Source: Anaerovirgula multivorans (GTDB taxonomy: Bacteria > Bacillota > Clostridia > Peptostreptococcales > Natronincolaceae). Taken from it: 64,000 bases of DNA. Shown here one piece after another: positions 63,764-64,000 of the stretch. Each line of letters begins with the position of its first letter. The first letter of the stretch is position 1. Under the pieces are notes generated by a model, which ran no database searches, was not told the origin of the DNA, and worked only from the letters and a program-made list of their open reading frames with translations. Both the position numbers and the translations under genes were made by a program. The stretch is from NCBI RefSeq assembly GCF_900188145.1, contig NZ_FZOJ01000013.1, positions 1 through 64,000 of the forward strand, read 5' to 3'.

Positions 63764-64000
63764 ATTAGTAAGTTGAAGGCCGTATCTATCTATATATATA
63801 TTGCTACTTTATTATCAAAAACTATTTCCTCTTTATCCTTACTGAATTTTTCTATTCCTATTAAATTTAAAATATAGCTTTTTTATAAGACTCTCCTCAT
63901 TGAATTTATATTTTTTCTTCTTGTTATATTTATATATAAATAATATCACTAATATTATTTTATTTCTAGCGTTTTTCGCAACTAGATATGTATAGGCTGT
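63764..64000. other. AT-rich end of window, no gene supported
   Basis: No open frame with a ribosome site was found. A minus-strand frame of about 30 codons ends near 63793 but has no recognisable product. Confidence 0.35.

Overview
The window looks like part of a low-GC, anaerobic, Gram-positive chromosome of the Clostridia, plausibly an Alkaliphilus/Natronincola-type amino-acid or organic-acid fermenter. The evidence is the AT-rich sequence, strong AGGAGG-type ribosome sites with TTG/GTG starts, lipoprotein signal peptides, a single-chain pyruvate:ferredoxin oxidoreductase, glutamate formimidoyltransferase, a BceRSAB module, a SAM-I riboswitch and an Agr system. The genus is inference. No rRNA, tRNA or CRISPR array was seen.

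Layout. 1-6.5 kb: a malonate uptake and catabolism operon (CoA-transferase, MadL, MadM, start of a carboxyltransferase/decarboxylase subunit) behind a near-perfect sigma-54 promoter, followed by a sigma-54 activator and its membrane sensor kinase. 6.6-13.8 kb: two lipoproteins (one with an Asp-Val/Asp-Ala repeat), an OmpR-type two-component system, cardiolipin synthase and a patatin. 14-14.8 kb: a divergent XRE/mini-HTH regulator pair around an inverted operator-promoter repeat. 15.3-20.9 kb: a five-gene oligopeptide/dipeptide ABC transporter. 20.9-24.5 kb: pyruvate:ferredoxin oxidoreductase.

24.8-33.7 kb is the clearest accessory region. Two identical direct 42-bp repeats bound a block holding a decayed RAYT/IS200-like transposase, a serine-recombinase remnant, and an eight-gene minus-strand cluster related to contractile injection systems: a DUF4280 PAAR-like protein, two VgrG-like spikes, a small protein between them, a DcrB/Mog1-like possible chaperone, a pentapeptide-repeat protein, a Lys/Ala-rich candidate effector and a membrane-anchored candidate immunity protein. 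No sheath, tube, baseplate or ATPase gene is present.

33.7-45 kb: SDR-type threonine dehydrogenase, a parvulin, a Liv-type ABC transporter with glutamate formimidoyltransferase behind a second sigma-54 promoter, and a sigma-54 activator/sensor pair. The activator has an in-frame TGA just before its DNA-binding domain. 45-50.7 kb: BceRS-BceAB peptide-antibiotic resistance module and a GNAT acetyltransferase. 51.3-54 kb: SAM-I riboswitch, metY and metA. 54-56.5 kb: an OmpR-type two-component system. 57-60.3 kb: poly-gamma-glutamate genes pgsB and pgsC, two tiny ORFs, and a PGA-hydrolase-fold protein lacking most of its expected metal ligands; pgsA is absent. 60.3-63.2 kb: a complete agr operon whose AgrD has Ser instead of Cys at the ring position. 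63.4-63.8 kb: a candidate type I toxin-antitoxin locus with the architecture of Fst/par loci.

Regulation is a theme. Six histidine kinase/response regulator pairs lie in 64 kb. Two of them sit next to matching sigma-54 promoters, so each probably controls a neighbouring uptake/catabolic operon. Agr and an OmpR-type system flank the poly-gamma-glutamate genes.
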